DNA of 64,000 nucleotides from positions 98,277,784-98,341,783 of the forward strand of contig NC_072893.1 in the NCBI RefSeq assembly GCF_027943255.1. Reading direction: 5' to 3'. This document shows positions 10,898-21,275 of the stretch, piece after piece. The stretch is from Anastrepha obliqua (taxonomy: Eukaryota; Arthropoda; Insecta; Diptera; Tephritidae). Positions within the stretch are counted from its first letter, which is position 1. Every line of letters starts with the position of its first letter. The notes below the pieces were generated by a model that was given only the letters and a program-made list of their open reading frames with translations, had not been told where the DNA came from and searched no databases. A program made the position numbers and the translations under genes.

Positions 10898-11573
10898 TAG
10901 CCTAGCCAGACGACGGCTATAATCGGGATTACCGGCGCAAAAATGATTAAAATTGTAGTGTAACTGACGGTTGTTACGCGGATTAGGGAGCAGCTGATTT
11001 GTTTATTGGATAGTTTTGTCAGTAAAAGATGGATCACAGAATACGGATATTAGCTGCCCTGATACTAAAAAATAATTATTTATTTAAAAAATCTTTAATT
11101 GCTATTTAGCAAACTGCTCCGAAATATCAAAACAATTAATGAAATCTCGAAGTTGTTAGTGCAGACCAGCATTGCAGCCTTAGCATCTCTAATCATTTGC
11201 GCGTTCTCCCCATTTCGTTATGAGGGCTTGCTTGTCCCTCTCCGTCCAGGTTAAACGTTTGTTCCTATTTGCCATCTGAAATTGGAAAAACGTATTTTAA
11301 AACTTGTATTTACGCCAGTTGTGCTCATCATATTGTTCTAAAATATTAATGCTGCAATAATTGTTGTCAATCTCTCTTGTTATTCTCTTTAAAAGTTTCA
11401 TTATTTTTCATTCACAATAGATATTAACTGTCACTTTTCGCCAATGTCGCCCTACTCTGCTTAAATTATGAGAATTAAGTCTAATTGTCAATCCGCATTC
11501 GTTGAACTTAATTCTTATGATAATTTCGAATTAGACTGTTAGTCCCGGTTAATGTCACCGACTGTCTAGGCTA
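10898..11573 (-). mobile_element. MITE-like element with a SANT/Myb-type fragment
   Basis: The left end reads TAGCCTAGCCAG and the right end is an imperfect reverse complement (TAGCCTAGACAG), with matching continuing inward for about 30 bp. On the minus strand at 11277-11165 a short frame starts MANRNKRLTWTERDKQALIT and continues KWGERAND before a frameshift into IRDAKA. That pattern of Trp and basic residues resembles the SANT/Myb DNA-binding protein of PIF/Harbinger transposons. No clean target duplication was found, so superfamily and exact ends are tentative. Confidence 0.45.
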
Positions 11574-11647
11574 AAAGGGCATTTCCCGCGTATAGCTATG
11601 TACTATATCTATGTACTGACACAAATTCATACGAATTATAAATACTA

Positions 11648-12944
11648 CTGTGGGCAAAAAGTAAGGTGAATTTATTTGTCAAACTTCGCAGGATTAAAAT
11701 TTCGCTCTAGTTATTTTTTTCATTAGTTGGCAGCACTGTTAATAACATCTGGGCCAACTTTCATGTGAATGTCATTATCAGTAATATATTTACGCTTGTG
11801 TTTACCAAACGACCAAGAGTGCGTTTTTCGATTTTTACAATGTCTGATTTGATTGAGCAGAGAAGTGCCATCAAATTTTGTTTGCGGAATGAAATTTCGG
11901 CTGCGGAAACGTTTAGCATATTGCAGAAGGCATTTGGTGATTCGACCATGTCGCAGAAAAATGTTTATAAGTGGTACAAAGACTTCAAAGAGGGTCGAGA
12001 ACGTGTTGATGACTTGTAGCGCTCCGGACGACCATCGACGTCAACAGATGACCAACACGTCAATAAGGTGAAGGAGTTAGTGCTCAAAAATCGTCGGTTG
12101 ACTGTTAAAGACCTTACTGATATGATCGGAATATCAGAAGGATCTGTGAAAACCATTTTGAAAGACCATTTGGGCCTACGAAAAGTCAAATCTCGTTTGG
12201 TACCGAAAACTCTCAATTTCTTGGAAAAAAGTCGTCGCATTGATGTGTGTGAAACAATGCTTTCAGACTATCAGGACAAGCTCAAATGCATCATTACGGG
12301 AGATGAGACTTGGATTTATGCTTACGACCCTGAAACAACCGACCAATCAAGCGAATATCGTGCTAAAGGCGAGGCCAGACCGAAAAGAGCACGTCAAAGT
12401 CGTTCAAAAATAAAGGTCATGATGACAGTTTTTTTCGATTTTCGTGGTGTGGTGCACTATGAATTCCTTCCACCTGGCCAAACTGGAATATTATTTGAGC
12501 GTTATGAGTCGTTTACTTGAAGCAATTCGTTTAAAAAGACCAGAATTATGGGCCAACAACTCTTGGTTTTTGCATCACGATAATGCACCGTCTCACACTG
12601 CACTCGTTCTTCGTGACCATTTCGCCAAAAATTCCACGCATATCGTTCCGCAACTCGTACTCGCCTGATTTGGCTCCGTGTGACTTCTGGCTATTCCCAA
12701 AACTCAAGAGACCACTCCGGGGAACGCGTTTCGAGTCGATTGAGAAGATAAAAGCTGAATCGAAGAAGGTGCTGACGGCTATACCGGAAATGGGCTATTT
12801 GGCATGTTTCGGGGATTGGAAAAATCGTTGGCATAAGTGTATTTCATCGAGAGGGGATTATTTTGAAGGGGATGAAATTGATTTACAAGAATAAATAAAG
12901 ATTTTTCATTTTACAACCAAATTAACCTTACTTTTTGCCCACAG
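11648..12944 (+). mobile_element. mariner element, 1297 bp, DD34D type
   Basis: The ends read CTGTGGGCAAAAAGTAAGG and its reverse complement, flanked by TA (11646-11647, 12945-12946). Length is typical of full-size mariner. The single gene inside (11840-12894) fills almost the whole element. Inserted in unassigned DNA. Confidence 0.9.
11840..12894 (+). pseudogene. mariner transposase, nearly full length, broken
   Basis: The start MSDLIEQRSAIKFCLRNE opens an N-terminal helix-turn-helix region with NVYKWYKDFKEGRE and RSGRPSTS. The catalytic parts follow: TGDETWIYAYDPET (first Asp), FLHHDNAPSHTALVLRDHF (second Asp) and SPDLAPCDFWLFPKLKRPL (third Asp). The end is WHKCISSRGDYFEGDEI. About 351 codons, the usual size. 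It cuts and pastes at TA sites. Damage is limited to a TAG at codon 60 (12017-12019) and two frameshifts near 12490 and 12640, so this is a relatively young copy. Confidence 0.9.
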
Positions 12945-12949
12945 TAGTA

Positions 12950-13325
12950 TGTCTATATTTTCAAATTTTCCGTCCACTTGTCGTTCAAAATTCGGATTGG
13001 TACTAGCTTGCCGCGAGAAGGTCGGCAGCGTTACCTACTTTACTATTAAATCGAAGAACCCGACTAACATTTTCAGATCTACGCCTTGACATTATTAATT
13101 TTAATACAGGCTTTCCTTTCACATTGTCCCATAAATATTCCAATGCTTCACCACAGCAACTATTGTATTAGCCGCAGATAATAATAACAACCTAAAATAT
13201 GCATTCAAGGATGTATGTACATATATGGCAACAGATACTAAATATTTACTTTCAGTATTCGTCATTTGTATAAATAGCCTATAAACAATTATGTCTTTTA
13301 AGATAAAACTGTAATATTCTTCTTC
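12950..13325. other. Unassigned DNA
   Basis: No coding region or element recognised between the mariner end and the exon-like ORF on the minus strand. Confidence 0.4.
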
Positions 13326-13514
13326 CTATTCTGCTGGTGATGCGTATGGTATTTTATCAGGACAAACACTTTCTCTTTGTGTTTTCTTGTCCACCGTTTT
13401 AATTTTACCACAATCGAACACCCCAAACCGTTCAAAATCTTTTTTTCGTAAACGAACTTCAGTATTTTTACTGACTGCGATAAAACACCAAAAACGGCTC
13501 TTTGCTGTTATATT
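13326..13514 (-). CDS. Exon-like ORF of unknown identity
   Basis: On the minus strand an acceptor-like TTAAACTTACAG is followed directly by 62 open codons ending in a stop at 13326-13328. The peptide starts NITAKSRFWCFIAV and ends SVCPDKIPYASPAE. Charged, non-repetitive composition with 3 Cys and a uniform frame makes it look more coding than its surroundings. I do not recognise the family. A possible upstream exon (ATG at 13809, donor at 13745) is out of phase with it, so I do not join them. It may be a terminal exon of a host gene, or chance. Confidence 0.3.
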   Translation of the reverse strand, partial: NITAKSRFWCFIAVSKNTEVRLRKKDFERFGVFDCGKIKTVDKKTQRESVCPDKIPYASPAE

Positions 13515-13756
13515 CTGTAAGTTTAATTAAATGTTATTCGGGCAATTAATAAAACTATTTGAACTATTTTTTGTTCGCTTTAACTGACAATTGTTCGCAA
13601 TTTCTAATTTTAAGACATATTGTAAAATGTTGAACTCAAAATATTAAGAACCAACGAAAACCCTGATCGTATGCAATTTTTAGTCTTAAATTTTGTAATT
13701 TTATTTGTAGAATCATATAAATATGTATATTGAGTGTTTTTTTACTTGCATGAGAA

Positions 13757-13775
13757 CTATCGATGTCGATAACTA
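13757..13775. promoter_or_regulatory. Possible DRE-like promoter motif pair
   Basis: CTATCGATGTCGATAACT contains two overlapping near-matches to TATCGATA, the DRE element of fly housekeeping promoters. It sits about 240 bp upstream of the exon-like ORF when read on the minus strand. Short motif, weak evidence. Confidence 0.25.
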
Positions 13776-14029
13776 TGGTTCGGCAGCTGATGGCAAACTG
13801 TGTTGACATTTTAGTTCCGTAAGGTTTGGGAAGTCATTATGAATCGTTTAACGCCGGAACTTCCTCTTCTTTATTTGCATATTCGATTTCGAATAAATAG
13901 CGATCGTACAAAAGTAATTAAAATATTAAATAAGCTCATGTATATAAATTGACTTGACTAGATTTACATATAATATAACAAATAAATAAATAAATACAAT
14001 CTTTTAACGTATATTATTAACTACATATG

Positions 14030-14269
14030 TATATTACAAAATGCTTCTTCTTCGCAATGTTCCATAGCTCTCATATATTGCTCAAGCCCGTCCAAGCTCT
14101 AATGTTTGCAGTCATGACAATTGTTTTCGCTCGACCCATCGTCTTTCTTCGACTTTACCCTCCAAGATTACCATAGTTGCAGCAGTGGGTACTTTGGACT
14201 TCTGAGGATATGACCCAAATATGTTGTCTTCCTTCGCTTAATTGTGGTTAAAAGTTGTCTACGGTGCAC
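14030..14269 (-). pseudogene. LINE ORF2 C-terminal fragment, distal half of a split copy
   Basis: The minus strand reads LLTTIKRRKTTYLGHILRSP, then LLQLVILEGKVEERRWVERK. These are the typical tail of RTE-like insect reverse transcriptases (IKxRKxxYLGHxxR...GKxEGxRxxGR). It is the downstream part of the copy at 16774-17335. The pogo element between them is flanked by TA, and the reading frame is continuous across the two halves. Confidence 0.7.
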
Positions 14270-14597
14270 TCGCGAAAACTCGAACTAATGAAAACCAGCC
14301 CTGTCCGAGTTATCGAAATGTTCGAGTTTTCGAACGTAATGTATTTTTAATATACATGTATGTATTCGTGTTAACAGTTTTTATACCCTGTCCATTTTTA
14401 TGGCATAGTTAATCAAAGAGATTATCTGGTTTTATGTTTTGTAGTTCATTGCCAGTTTATTTAATAAAAAATGTTAGCAAATATGAATGTTGTTTACAAA
14501 TTATAATCTAATAATTATTAGAAAAAAATCAGTGATCTTGGTTTGATGTTTCTTATTTTCTACCGCATTCAATACAGCCTTTTCGCGCAGTGATTGT

Positions 14598-15292
14598 CCC
14601 GATTTACACGAGGAGACATCTGGAAGGGAGACACTGGAAATTCTCTTTTGATGTTTCATTCGCGTACACACGGGCAAAAATGTTTCCGCGACATTTTGAC
14701 ATTTAATATTTTAGCATCGTCTGGTTCGGAAGTATTCTAGCAAGCGCTTACATGTAAGGCAGAGAGCGTTCGACAACAGTTTCTTAAATATATGAATGAA
14801 AAATTCAAACTGGTTAAATAATAAATAATTTGTTGTTTTTTTATTGAAATATATTTATAAATTCTTATACTTGAATAAAAAAAATTAAATTAAAAATACT
14901 TCATATGTAAATAATTAACTTAAAATTAACTTGAGTATCTAGAAATGCAGAGAAAAATTAGAAATCAAGATAAACATGTCCCATAACTATTTTAAATTAT
15001 ACCTACTTTACTAGCAAAAATAATCGTGCATTTCCCAAGCAGCGTTCGGATGTTTATCATCGTTGTTATCTTCCGTTTGATTGAAAACCAACACATAACT
15101 TAGAACTTTCTTCCACAAAAGAAGAAAACGAATGAAGCAACTGTCAAAAATTGCTTTAAGATAAGAAATACGAATAAGAAGAGCAAAGCGTGTCGCCGAG
15201 TACGGGAGACAAAATCCCTTCTTTTTTCCCCGACCGTCCTTCGCTCTTGAACAAAATGTTTCCCTTCCAGATGTTTCCTCGTGTAAATCGGG
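14598..15292. mobile_element. Non-autonomous inverted-repeat element, copy 1 (695 bp)
   Basis: Begins CCCGATTTACACGAGG and ends with its reverse complement; the matching arms continue for about 36 bp (ACATCTGGAAGGGA). Flanks TGATTGT (14591-14597) and TCATTGT (15293-15299) agree at 6 of 7 positions, a possible target duplication. There is no transposase. A truncated second copy lies at 25105-25500. It is nested in the pogo element, so it is younger. Confidence 0.75.
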
Positions 15293-15309
15293 TCATTGTA
15301 GCACATTAA

Positions 15310-16450
15310 CTTTCCTCGGGCTAATTTTTTCAGCAGTTGCCCATGCTATAGCTTTGTTGAAAATTGTTACGGCTTCGGATGAACTTATGCGCTTTTGTTC
15401 ATTTCCACCTGTAGCTTCAACTTCATCTTCGGATTCGCTTTCTTCAATAGCTTCAACCTCTTTAATCAAGCCGTCGTTATTCCAGTCTCTTATTTCTTCT
15501 TCTGTGAAAGTAGCCTAATAAATATTTATTATTGTTATTGTGTGTTTTTTTTTTATTTACATCAAAACCATAACTACCTCCGGATGTAAGTGTTCGAGAA
15601 TTTCGGCAGCTTCTTTTTCCATACTTTTAGCTTCTATTTGGTTTTTCAAGACACTAAGTGGAATGTCATCGTCGTCATCGTCTTTCACGTTTGCAAAGTT
15701 TAAAATATTTGTCCAGCATTTCGCCAACGTCTCCTGTCTCAATTTATTCCAAGCTCTATCCAAAAATGTAACAGCATCTCTCAAACTAATTTTTTTTAAT
15801 GATTGGATCAAATCGCAATCATCGGAGAAAATAGCTGCCAAGAGAGAATTTCGGTAATGTAGCTTTGTTATTCTTATTGCGTTTTTATCCATTGGTTGAA
15901 TCAAAGGAGTTACATTCGGCGGCATAAACATCACCCTAATTAAATCATCTTCGAATCTTAACGTGTCCTCGTTTGGATGCGAAGGTGCATTGTCAAGCAA
16001 AAGTAATGCCTTTTCAGGTAGTCCTATATTTTTTAAATAAGTTTTCACCTATGTAATAAAAAAATAGGGTTTTTAAAGGGTGTTTAATTTGTAGTCAAAT
16101 ATGAACTTGCCTGTGGTAGAAACGAAAAGTGAAACCAATTTTGAAATAGTTGATGTCATCCAGGCTGATTTTGAGCTTCGGTACTCCACTGGGCAGTTAA
16201 AATGCTTAAATGCACGCGGATTTTCCATTTTTGGCAATTCTGAAGCGCGAAGCGTTTTACGTTTTCCAGGGCCCGATAGCGTGTTATTAACGCATTCCAA
16301 AATTTTGTTATAATTTTTCACAATTCCACAAATTGTGGATTTGGCAGTGTTATATTTTTTGGATAGAGCTGTGATACTAACGCCATTCTTGGCCTCGTTA
16401 ATTATTTCAGCCTTTTTTGATAAACTCAAAACATTTAGTTTTCGTCCCAT
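15310..16450 (-). pseudogene. pogo-like transposase, internally deleted
   Basis: On the minus strand the protein starts MGRKLNVLSLSKKAEIIN with a CENP-B/psq-type helix-turn-helix (SITALSKKYNTAKSTI). After a large gap the DDE domain resumes at about 16048 with LPEKALLLLDNAPSHP (catalytic Asp), MPPNVTPLIQPMD and AIRITKLHYR. A likely small intron (about 15515-15583) precedes the acidic C-terminal stretch IEESESEDEVEATGGNEQKR. The middle of the protein, including the first catalytic Asp and the Tc5-type DNA-binding domain, is deleted. It could not transpose by itself. Confidence 0.8.
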
Positions 16451-16773
16451 TATAAAACGCAAATAAATTTGATTTTAACCGCGCAAAATCCCGTGTATCA
16501 CTGACAAATATCAATCAATTTAAAAGAAAAGTTCCGTAATTAGCAAGAAACCTAGCCAGTGCGGCGCCTTAGAATGAAACAAAAGACGCACATAACGACA
16601 AAAATTTGAATACTGGCCGTTATAGCACATGCAAAACGACAGTTTCTCACATGTTTTCCATGAAAAAAGAAAATAATTGTTCGAGTTTTAAAGTAGTCAA
16701 TGGAGAAAAAAAAAAGTTCAAGTTTCCGAATGTTCGAGTTATCGTGTGTTCGAGTTTTCGCGAGTGCACTGTA

Positions 16774-17335
16774 TTTTGATTTATTCGACTTAGTATTTCG
16801 TTGTTTGAAACGTGAACTGTCCACGGTATTTTTAGAATTCTTCTGTACAGCCACATTTCGAACGCTTCTAGCCTATTCAAGTCAGCGATTTTAAGGGTCC
16901 ATATTTCCATTGCGTATAGTTGACCACACGTATATATATATAAAATATATTGACCACACGTAAATTGTATGAAGCGAATCTTGAGGCGAATATTAAAATT
17001 ATGACTGCATAGTATCTTCTTATAATTGTAAAAGGATTTCATAGCCATTTCAATTCTTGTTTCTGTAATGCCTCATGGAATATTGTTTCAGAGTAAATGT
17101 TGAATAAAAGGGGCGATAATAAACAACCTTACCTCACTCCTTTTAAAATTTCTATTTCATCGGTGTTTTCGTTATTCACTCGTACCTCTGCTGTTTGATT
17201 CAAATAAAGGTTTTTTATATATCGGAGCTCTTTTGTATCTATGCCGGTTAATTGAATTATTTCGAATAATTTATTGTGTTGAAGGATGTCAACCAAACAA
17301 AAACACATCATACTGCGCCATGTTGGCTCAAGTTT
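16774..17335 (-). pseudogene. LINE reverse transcriptase, proximal half of a split copy
   Basis: The minus strand gives TGIDTKELRYIKNLYLNQTA, EILKGVR-stop-GCLLSPLLFNIYSE (palm motif), and after a deletion MEIWTLKIADLNRLEAFEMW, then LYRRILKIPWTVHVSNNEIL. This is an RTE-like non-LTR polymerase. The YxDD region is deleted. The sequence stops at the pogo insertion and continues at 14269. Confidence 0.75.
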
Positions 17336-18278
17336 TTTTTTTTTTTAATTAATCAGGTAAACATCGACGACATTTGGTTCCCCAACAAAACGGTGCAACT
17401 TACCATATAATAGCAAAAATCGAAAAACTAGTCAAAATTGGCCTGATCGAACGGACCATATAATTATCAACCGCGGCGGACGTAAGCCAGATGTCATATC
17501 AAAAATAATTGCCATGAAATTATCTACCAGATTGTAATAAAAAATGCATACCGACAATATTTCTGTTATGTGTTATCATTTTAAATTTTCAAATTTTAAT
17601 CGAAAGTACTACTAAATGTAGCTTAATTGCTCAAGTACGAAGTAGGTAGAACCGAAACAAGAAACCACAAAGATCAGACGTTTGACATAGCTTAAGCTCA
17701 AGCAATCAGTGGATAGCAGTAAAGTTAGTGATAATTATGTAAATTGCATGCAATTTATGCAGTACTCGTGGCAAGGTAATTCACACCTCGTCGCTCGTGA
17801 CACATATATTTATGTAACATACAACACATACATATGTATATGCACACATATACTTAGACGTAAGTTCTTATCTGCTCCCATATATTGAGGTGAGCTTTTG
17901 CGTATTAGATATACATACATATGTATGTGAAGCGATTGTAAAAGTGCAATAAGCAACGAACTGTGACAAAGTAAAGTGGTGATTTGCAAAAGAAGGTAAG
18001 AAGAAAACAAAAGGTTTACGCGGGGAAGTTCTATTTACTTTGCAATAAATGAATGAGTGAAAATAAAAAGATTATGGGAGAAAGTTTGAATAAAGCAATT
18101 GCAAATAAAGCCGATTTGCCCTAGTAAATCGAAGGAGCGAAGGTTATAGAAATGCGAAATTGAATGGAAGAAAGTTTTATATAATATTGTTATATATATT
18201 AACTTTATTTGATGTCGCTAATGCTGCTGTTAAACAATTGGTAACGCCAGGTATTGAGAAGGAAAATGAACAGCAGTG
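17336..18278. other. Unassigned DNA
   Basis: Poly-T at 17332-17345, then no recognisable coding sequence. CATACATATGTATA-type simple repeats occur around 17820-17930. The stretch 17350-17480 has a weak resemblance to LTR-retroelement pol on the plus strand but cannot be supported. Confidence 0.4.
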
Positions 18279-18518
18279 AGTTATTTCTTCAGGTAAGTTG
18301 ATATATTTTATTATAACATAATTTAGCCCTGCACCATAAACTGCTGATTCAGCGTTCCCACTCTTAGGATCCTATTTCTCTGCAGTGACAAAGTTGCATA
18401 CTGCTTACAATGCTGCAGACCGGCGTTCGCCTTTATTTCGCTGCGGTAGTATGTCTTTCAGGCCGGTGAATTGTTGATTTGTGAGATACATTGTTTCGAT
18501 TAGTTGGTAGTGTTAACT
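18279..18518 (-). repeat. Possible LTR of the errantivirus remnant
   Basis: Just downstream of env on the minus strand a purine-rich tract (GGGAGG) leads into AGTTAACA, an errantivirus-like LTR start. The interval ends with TAACT-type sequence near 18279, giving short inverted tips. No second LTR is present in the window, so the call rests on position and tips. Confidence 0.4.
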
Positions 18519-18586
18519 CCTCCCGGGCTTAAGTGGGAGTCGTCCCCGGATTCCTTAAGACTGTTGATAGTGATCTGAAGATTTTG

Positions 18587-19461
18587 CTAACGTTGTCGTT
18601 CCCCGAGTTTTTGGCAGGCCTTTAAAGTTGCGTAACAGAGTGTTAGAAGAACGGCTACAGTTAATCCTGATATTACTGGTCGTCGTGTAACTCCTTCTTC
18701 TAGTCGGGAGATGTGTCGCAGGTTTTCCAAGTGAAGTTTCTGCAAGTATGGCAGATTGGGGATATCTTGATGACTTGTTATATTTAGTAGTGTTGATGCC
18801 GCTAGTCCAGGAGAATTACTCACGAAGTTTTTGGGGTTCTCGTATACTGAGTTATTTATTTGTCTTCAAAGGTAATAAAAAACGTTCCGTTCATTGATTG
18901 TTCGTTGATGATAGCCGTTCCATCGTTGATAATGATGACGCCGTCATTGATAACTGTAAGCGGTTGCAGATGGTCGGTGATTGTTGAGCGCAGTTTGAAC
19001 TTGGTAATTTCTCGCAGAATGTGGTTATCAGCGCAGGCTTGCAGTTTCCGATTGGTATTATTTGGTTACGGCAGTCAGCTATGTTGCCTTTTCCAGCGAA
19101 ATTAATAACGATGCCTTTGTGTTGGACTGGGCATAATTTCAATTTCTTACATTTTAGGCTAGGTTCGGGATATTTTATTACAAAGTGTAGAAAATGATTA
19201 TTTAATAAAACCTTAGCTAGGGCCACCCTTATTAGATATGTGATAGTAATGTTAGCAGAGTGTTCATTAAAAATATTAATTAGGTCACTTGAGTCCAATA
19301 AAGCTCGATTGATGATTCCGATTTTTGAGAGTGTAACTGATAATATTAGAGTTTTCAGTTCTGATATTACTATTCTATTTCGTGAAAATATTGTCTCATA
19401 TAAATGTTCTGTGACGACTTGTTTTATATTTGTGCTATCTATCAACTGATTTACTATGTCA
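18587..19461 (-). pseudogene. env: Errantivirus (gypsy-like) env, C-terminal part
   Basis: An open minus-strand frame of about 190 codons has the Cys-spaced ectodomain of insect gypsy-group env proteins, related to baculovirus F. It includes LKCKKLKLCPVQ, GKGNIADCRNQIIPIGNC and SSNCAQQSPT. A shifted frame then carries a hydrophobic membrane segment (VISGLTVAVLLTLCYATL). Env in this group mediates membrane fusion. The copy is frameshifted near 18890-18820 and interrupted upstream by the element at 19462-20190. It is an old endogenous copy. Confidence 0.75.
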
Positions 19462-20190
19462 CACAGTGCGGCTGATTCCCGAAAAGCTGGCCAAAAGTCG
19501 AAAAAAAAGTTTCTAGATAAAGTTTTTTTGTCTTTGGGTTGACTACAGTAATGCCTTGAGTAGTGAAAACCGTTCATAGCAACGTCCTGTACCCTAAGTA
19601 TCCTCTGTATTTTCAGTCGCAACGTGGCCTTCGTTTGAGCATCGTATTACTGTCGATGAATAGTGAAAGTTGTACACATTTGAAAGATTTTGTAATGGAG
19701 TAAATTGAACAAAACCAAATGGAATCATCTTCGGAAGGTTAGTAAAATACGAGAAATCTTTAGTACATATCAATACCTCGACACAAAATTTTTAGCTGCA
19801 GCAATACGTAGATACATTTTTTGCAATTTTTTTTATAAAATTTGAGTTTTCAAACTGTATAGTAATACAACGCCGTCATATGCTGCTTTGAAACCTATTA
19901 AAGGTTACTCAAAAAAGTAATGGTTACTGAATAAAACAAGATTCAGCTGCTACCACTTGCTACCTTGCGACCCCGAAAACATATAAATTTACATGCATCT
20001 TGATTATGTTCTTGAATATACGCTATTTCACGTGAGGGAGTGGCCAATAGGGGTGGAAGGGGGTGGATTTTCAAAATTTTAAGATCAAATTCGTAATCAG
20101 CGACCCCGACAACCCCCGAGTAAGAAATTTTGAATCAATTACTTAATTTTTTGAGTTTTGGCCAGCTTTTCGGGAATCGGCCGCACTGTG
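19462..20190. mobile_element. Transib-like non-autonomous element with CACAGTG ends
   Basis: Both ends read CACAGTGCGG inward, and the inverted repeat runs about 41 bp with a few mismatches (CCCGAAAAGCTGGCC is shared). The 5 bp TGTCA are duplicated on either side (19457-19461, 20191-20195). Removing the element and one TGTCA makes the env frame continuous. CACAGTG is the V(D)J heptamer, and Transib elements use CACWRTG tips with 5-bp duplications. No transposase is present; a short ATG start followed by a donor-like GTTAGT is at about 19720. Assignment to Transib is by ends only. Confidence 0.65.
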
Positions 20191-20195
20191 TGTCA

Positions 20196-20600
20196 GTTAG
20201 TTCATTAATCTGAGTTTGTATTTATAGGTATTTGTTTGTTTTACGATTCGATAAGTTCCCTTTGAGTGAATTTCAATTTTTTAAAATCGTCGAAGTCTGT
20301 AGTGCCGGCGACGACCTTTAGAGCGGTGCCTAAAAAATTGATGCTCCTAGCCTGTCGATGGTGAATATTTAGCGTTCTATAAGTGTCTGTGTGCGTCTTA
20401 AGTCTGAACTCAAAATTTGTCTCATATGTCACCTAGGGAAGTGCTTTTTTATTTCTTCAGTGTCCTTTAGTATTTCCGAGTACTGAGTTATATTAGTTGA
20501 ATGTTTTAAGTACTTAAACTCCGTCCAGATGATTACGACTCCACTTATTGTGGGTATGTAGTTTGCATTCGAGTAGTCGGTAGTTTCGGCGGTCGTCATT
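20196..20600 (-). pseudogene. env: Errantivirus env, N-terminal part
   Basis: The minus strand opens with MTTAETTDYSNANYIP at about 20600 and is open for about 57 codons. After a stop, a second frame holds the dibasic-type cleavage region (RQAR) and the hydrophobic stretch after it, as in F-like fusion proteins. It then runs to the insertion at 20190. A signal peptide is not clear. Frameshift and stop near 20430 inactivate it. Confidence 0.7.
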
Positions 20601-20835
20601 GTAGCGCGGAGTAATGTAGCCCAAATACTGAAGAAGAGAGTTTTAGCGTTAATATTTATCCTAAGTTGTCTTTGTGGACCACCCTTCCTTTTATGAGGAC
20701 TGTGGTCCCCAAGTCTATTTATTTATGCTTATGCAGGGTCAATAGCGCCGTAGTTTTTCTTTTATAAAGGTTTTTTTTTATTTATCGAAAATGTTTTGTT
20801 TTTGTTTCATCATGGTTTATGTATAAAACACTATA
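20601..20835 (-). other. Possible tail of the errantivirus pol, then AT-rich DNA
   Basis: Directly upstream of env on the minus strand a short basic peptide (GDHSPHKRKGGPQRQLRI) could be the integrase C-terminus. It is too short to be certain. The rest of pol and gag is absent, so the element is 5'-truncated. Confidence 0.35.
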
Positions 20836-20839
20836 TTAA

Positions 20840-21275
20840 ATGGCAACGACGACTTCTCATATGTCGACGAGGCCAAATATTTGGGCATAACACTTGATGC
20901 CAAACTGCGTTGGTAAGCTCACTTGAAATTAAATATAATATATTATCTCATTGGTAGGCGCTCAAGATGATCAACTCGCACCAAACTACTTATTTCAAAA
21001 CAAACACTAAGACCTGTTTGGACTTACAGAATACAAGTTGGGCATGCGCTAGCCAAAAGTATTTAGATTACCTCTATCCAACGTGTGCAAAACAAAATCC
21101 TGTGGAGCATAGTAAACGCGCCATACTATAAGTATATTAGGAATATCGACTGTAATTGTGATATTGACATACCAACTGTAACTGAAGTAACGCAGCAATT
21201 TGCCATAGTTCACAAACAGTTACTAAAAAATCATGTCAACGATGCAGCATCGAGCTTACTTCGGTTACTCTTTTT
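20840..21275 (+). pseudogene. Jockey-clade ORF2 C-terminal fragment
   Basis: The plus strand reads FSYVDEAKYLGITLDAKLRW, then LIGRRSR, LLISKQTLRPVWTYRIQVGH, RVQNKILWSIVNAPYY and VTEVTQQFAIVHKQLLKNHV. These are the thumb and tail blocks of jockey reverse transcriptase in order, with two in-frame stops and the usual W in the WG block lost. It abuts an unrelated LINE on the other strand at about 21275. Confidence 0.7.

Larger units (their letters stand above)
14272..16771 (-). mobile_element. pogo/Tigger-like element, 2500 bp
   Basis: The ends are CGGTGCACTCGCGAAAAC and, reversed, CAGTGCACTCGCGAAAAC, continuing into repeated TCGAGTT/TTCGAG motifs. TA lies on both sides (14270-14271, 16772-16773). 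The gene inside runs on the minus strand (16450 down to about 15310). A separate 695-bp repeat is inserted between the gene and the left end. The element interrupts a LINE. Confidence 0.85.

Noticed and set aside
13746..13809. Possible first exon (MSTQFAISCR...) joined to the ORF at 13326-13514
   Set aside because: The splice phases do not match the open frame, so joining them is not supported.
18860..19449. Plus-strand ORFs across the env region
   Set aside because: Shadows of the long minus-strand env frame.
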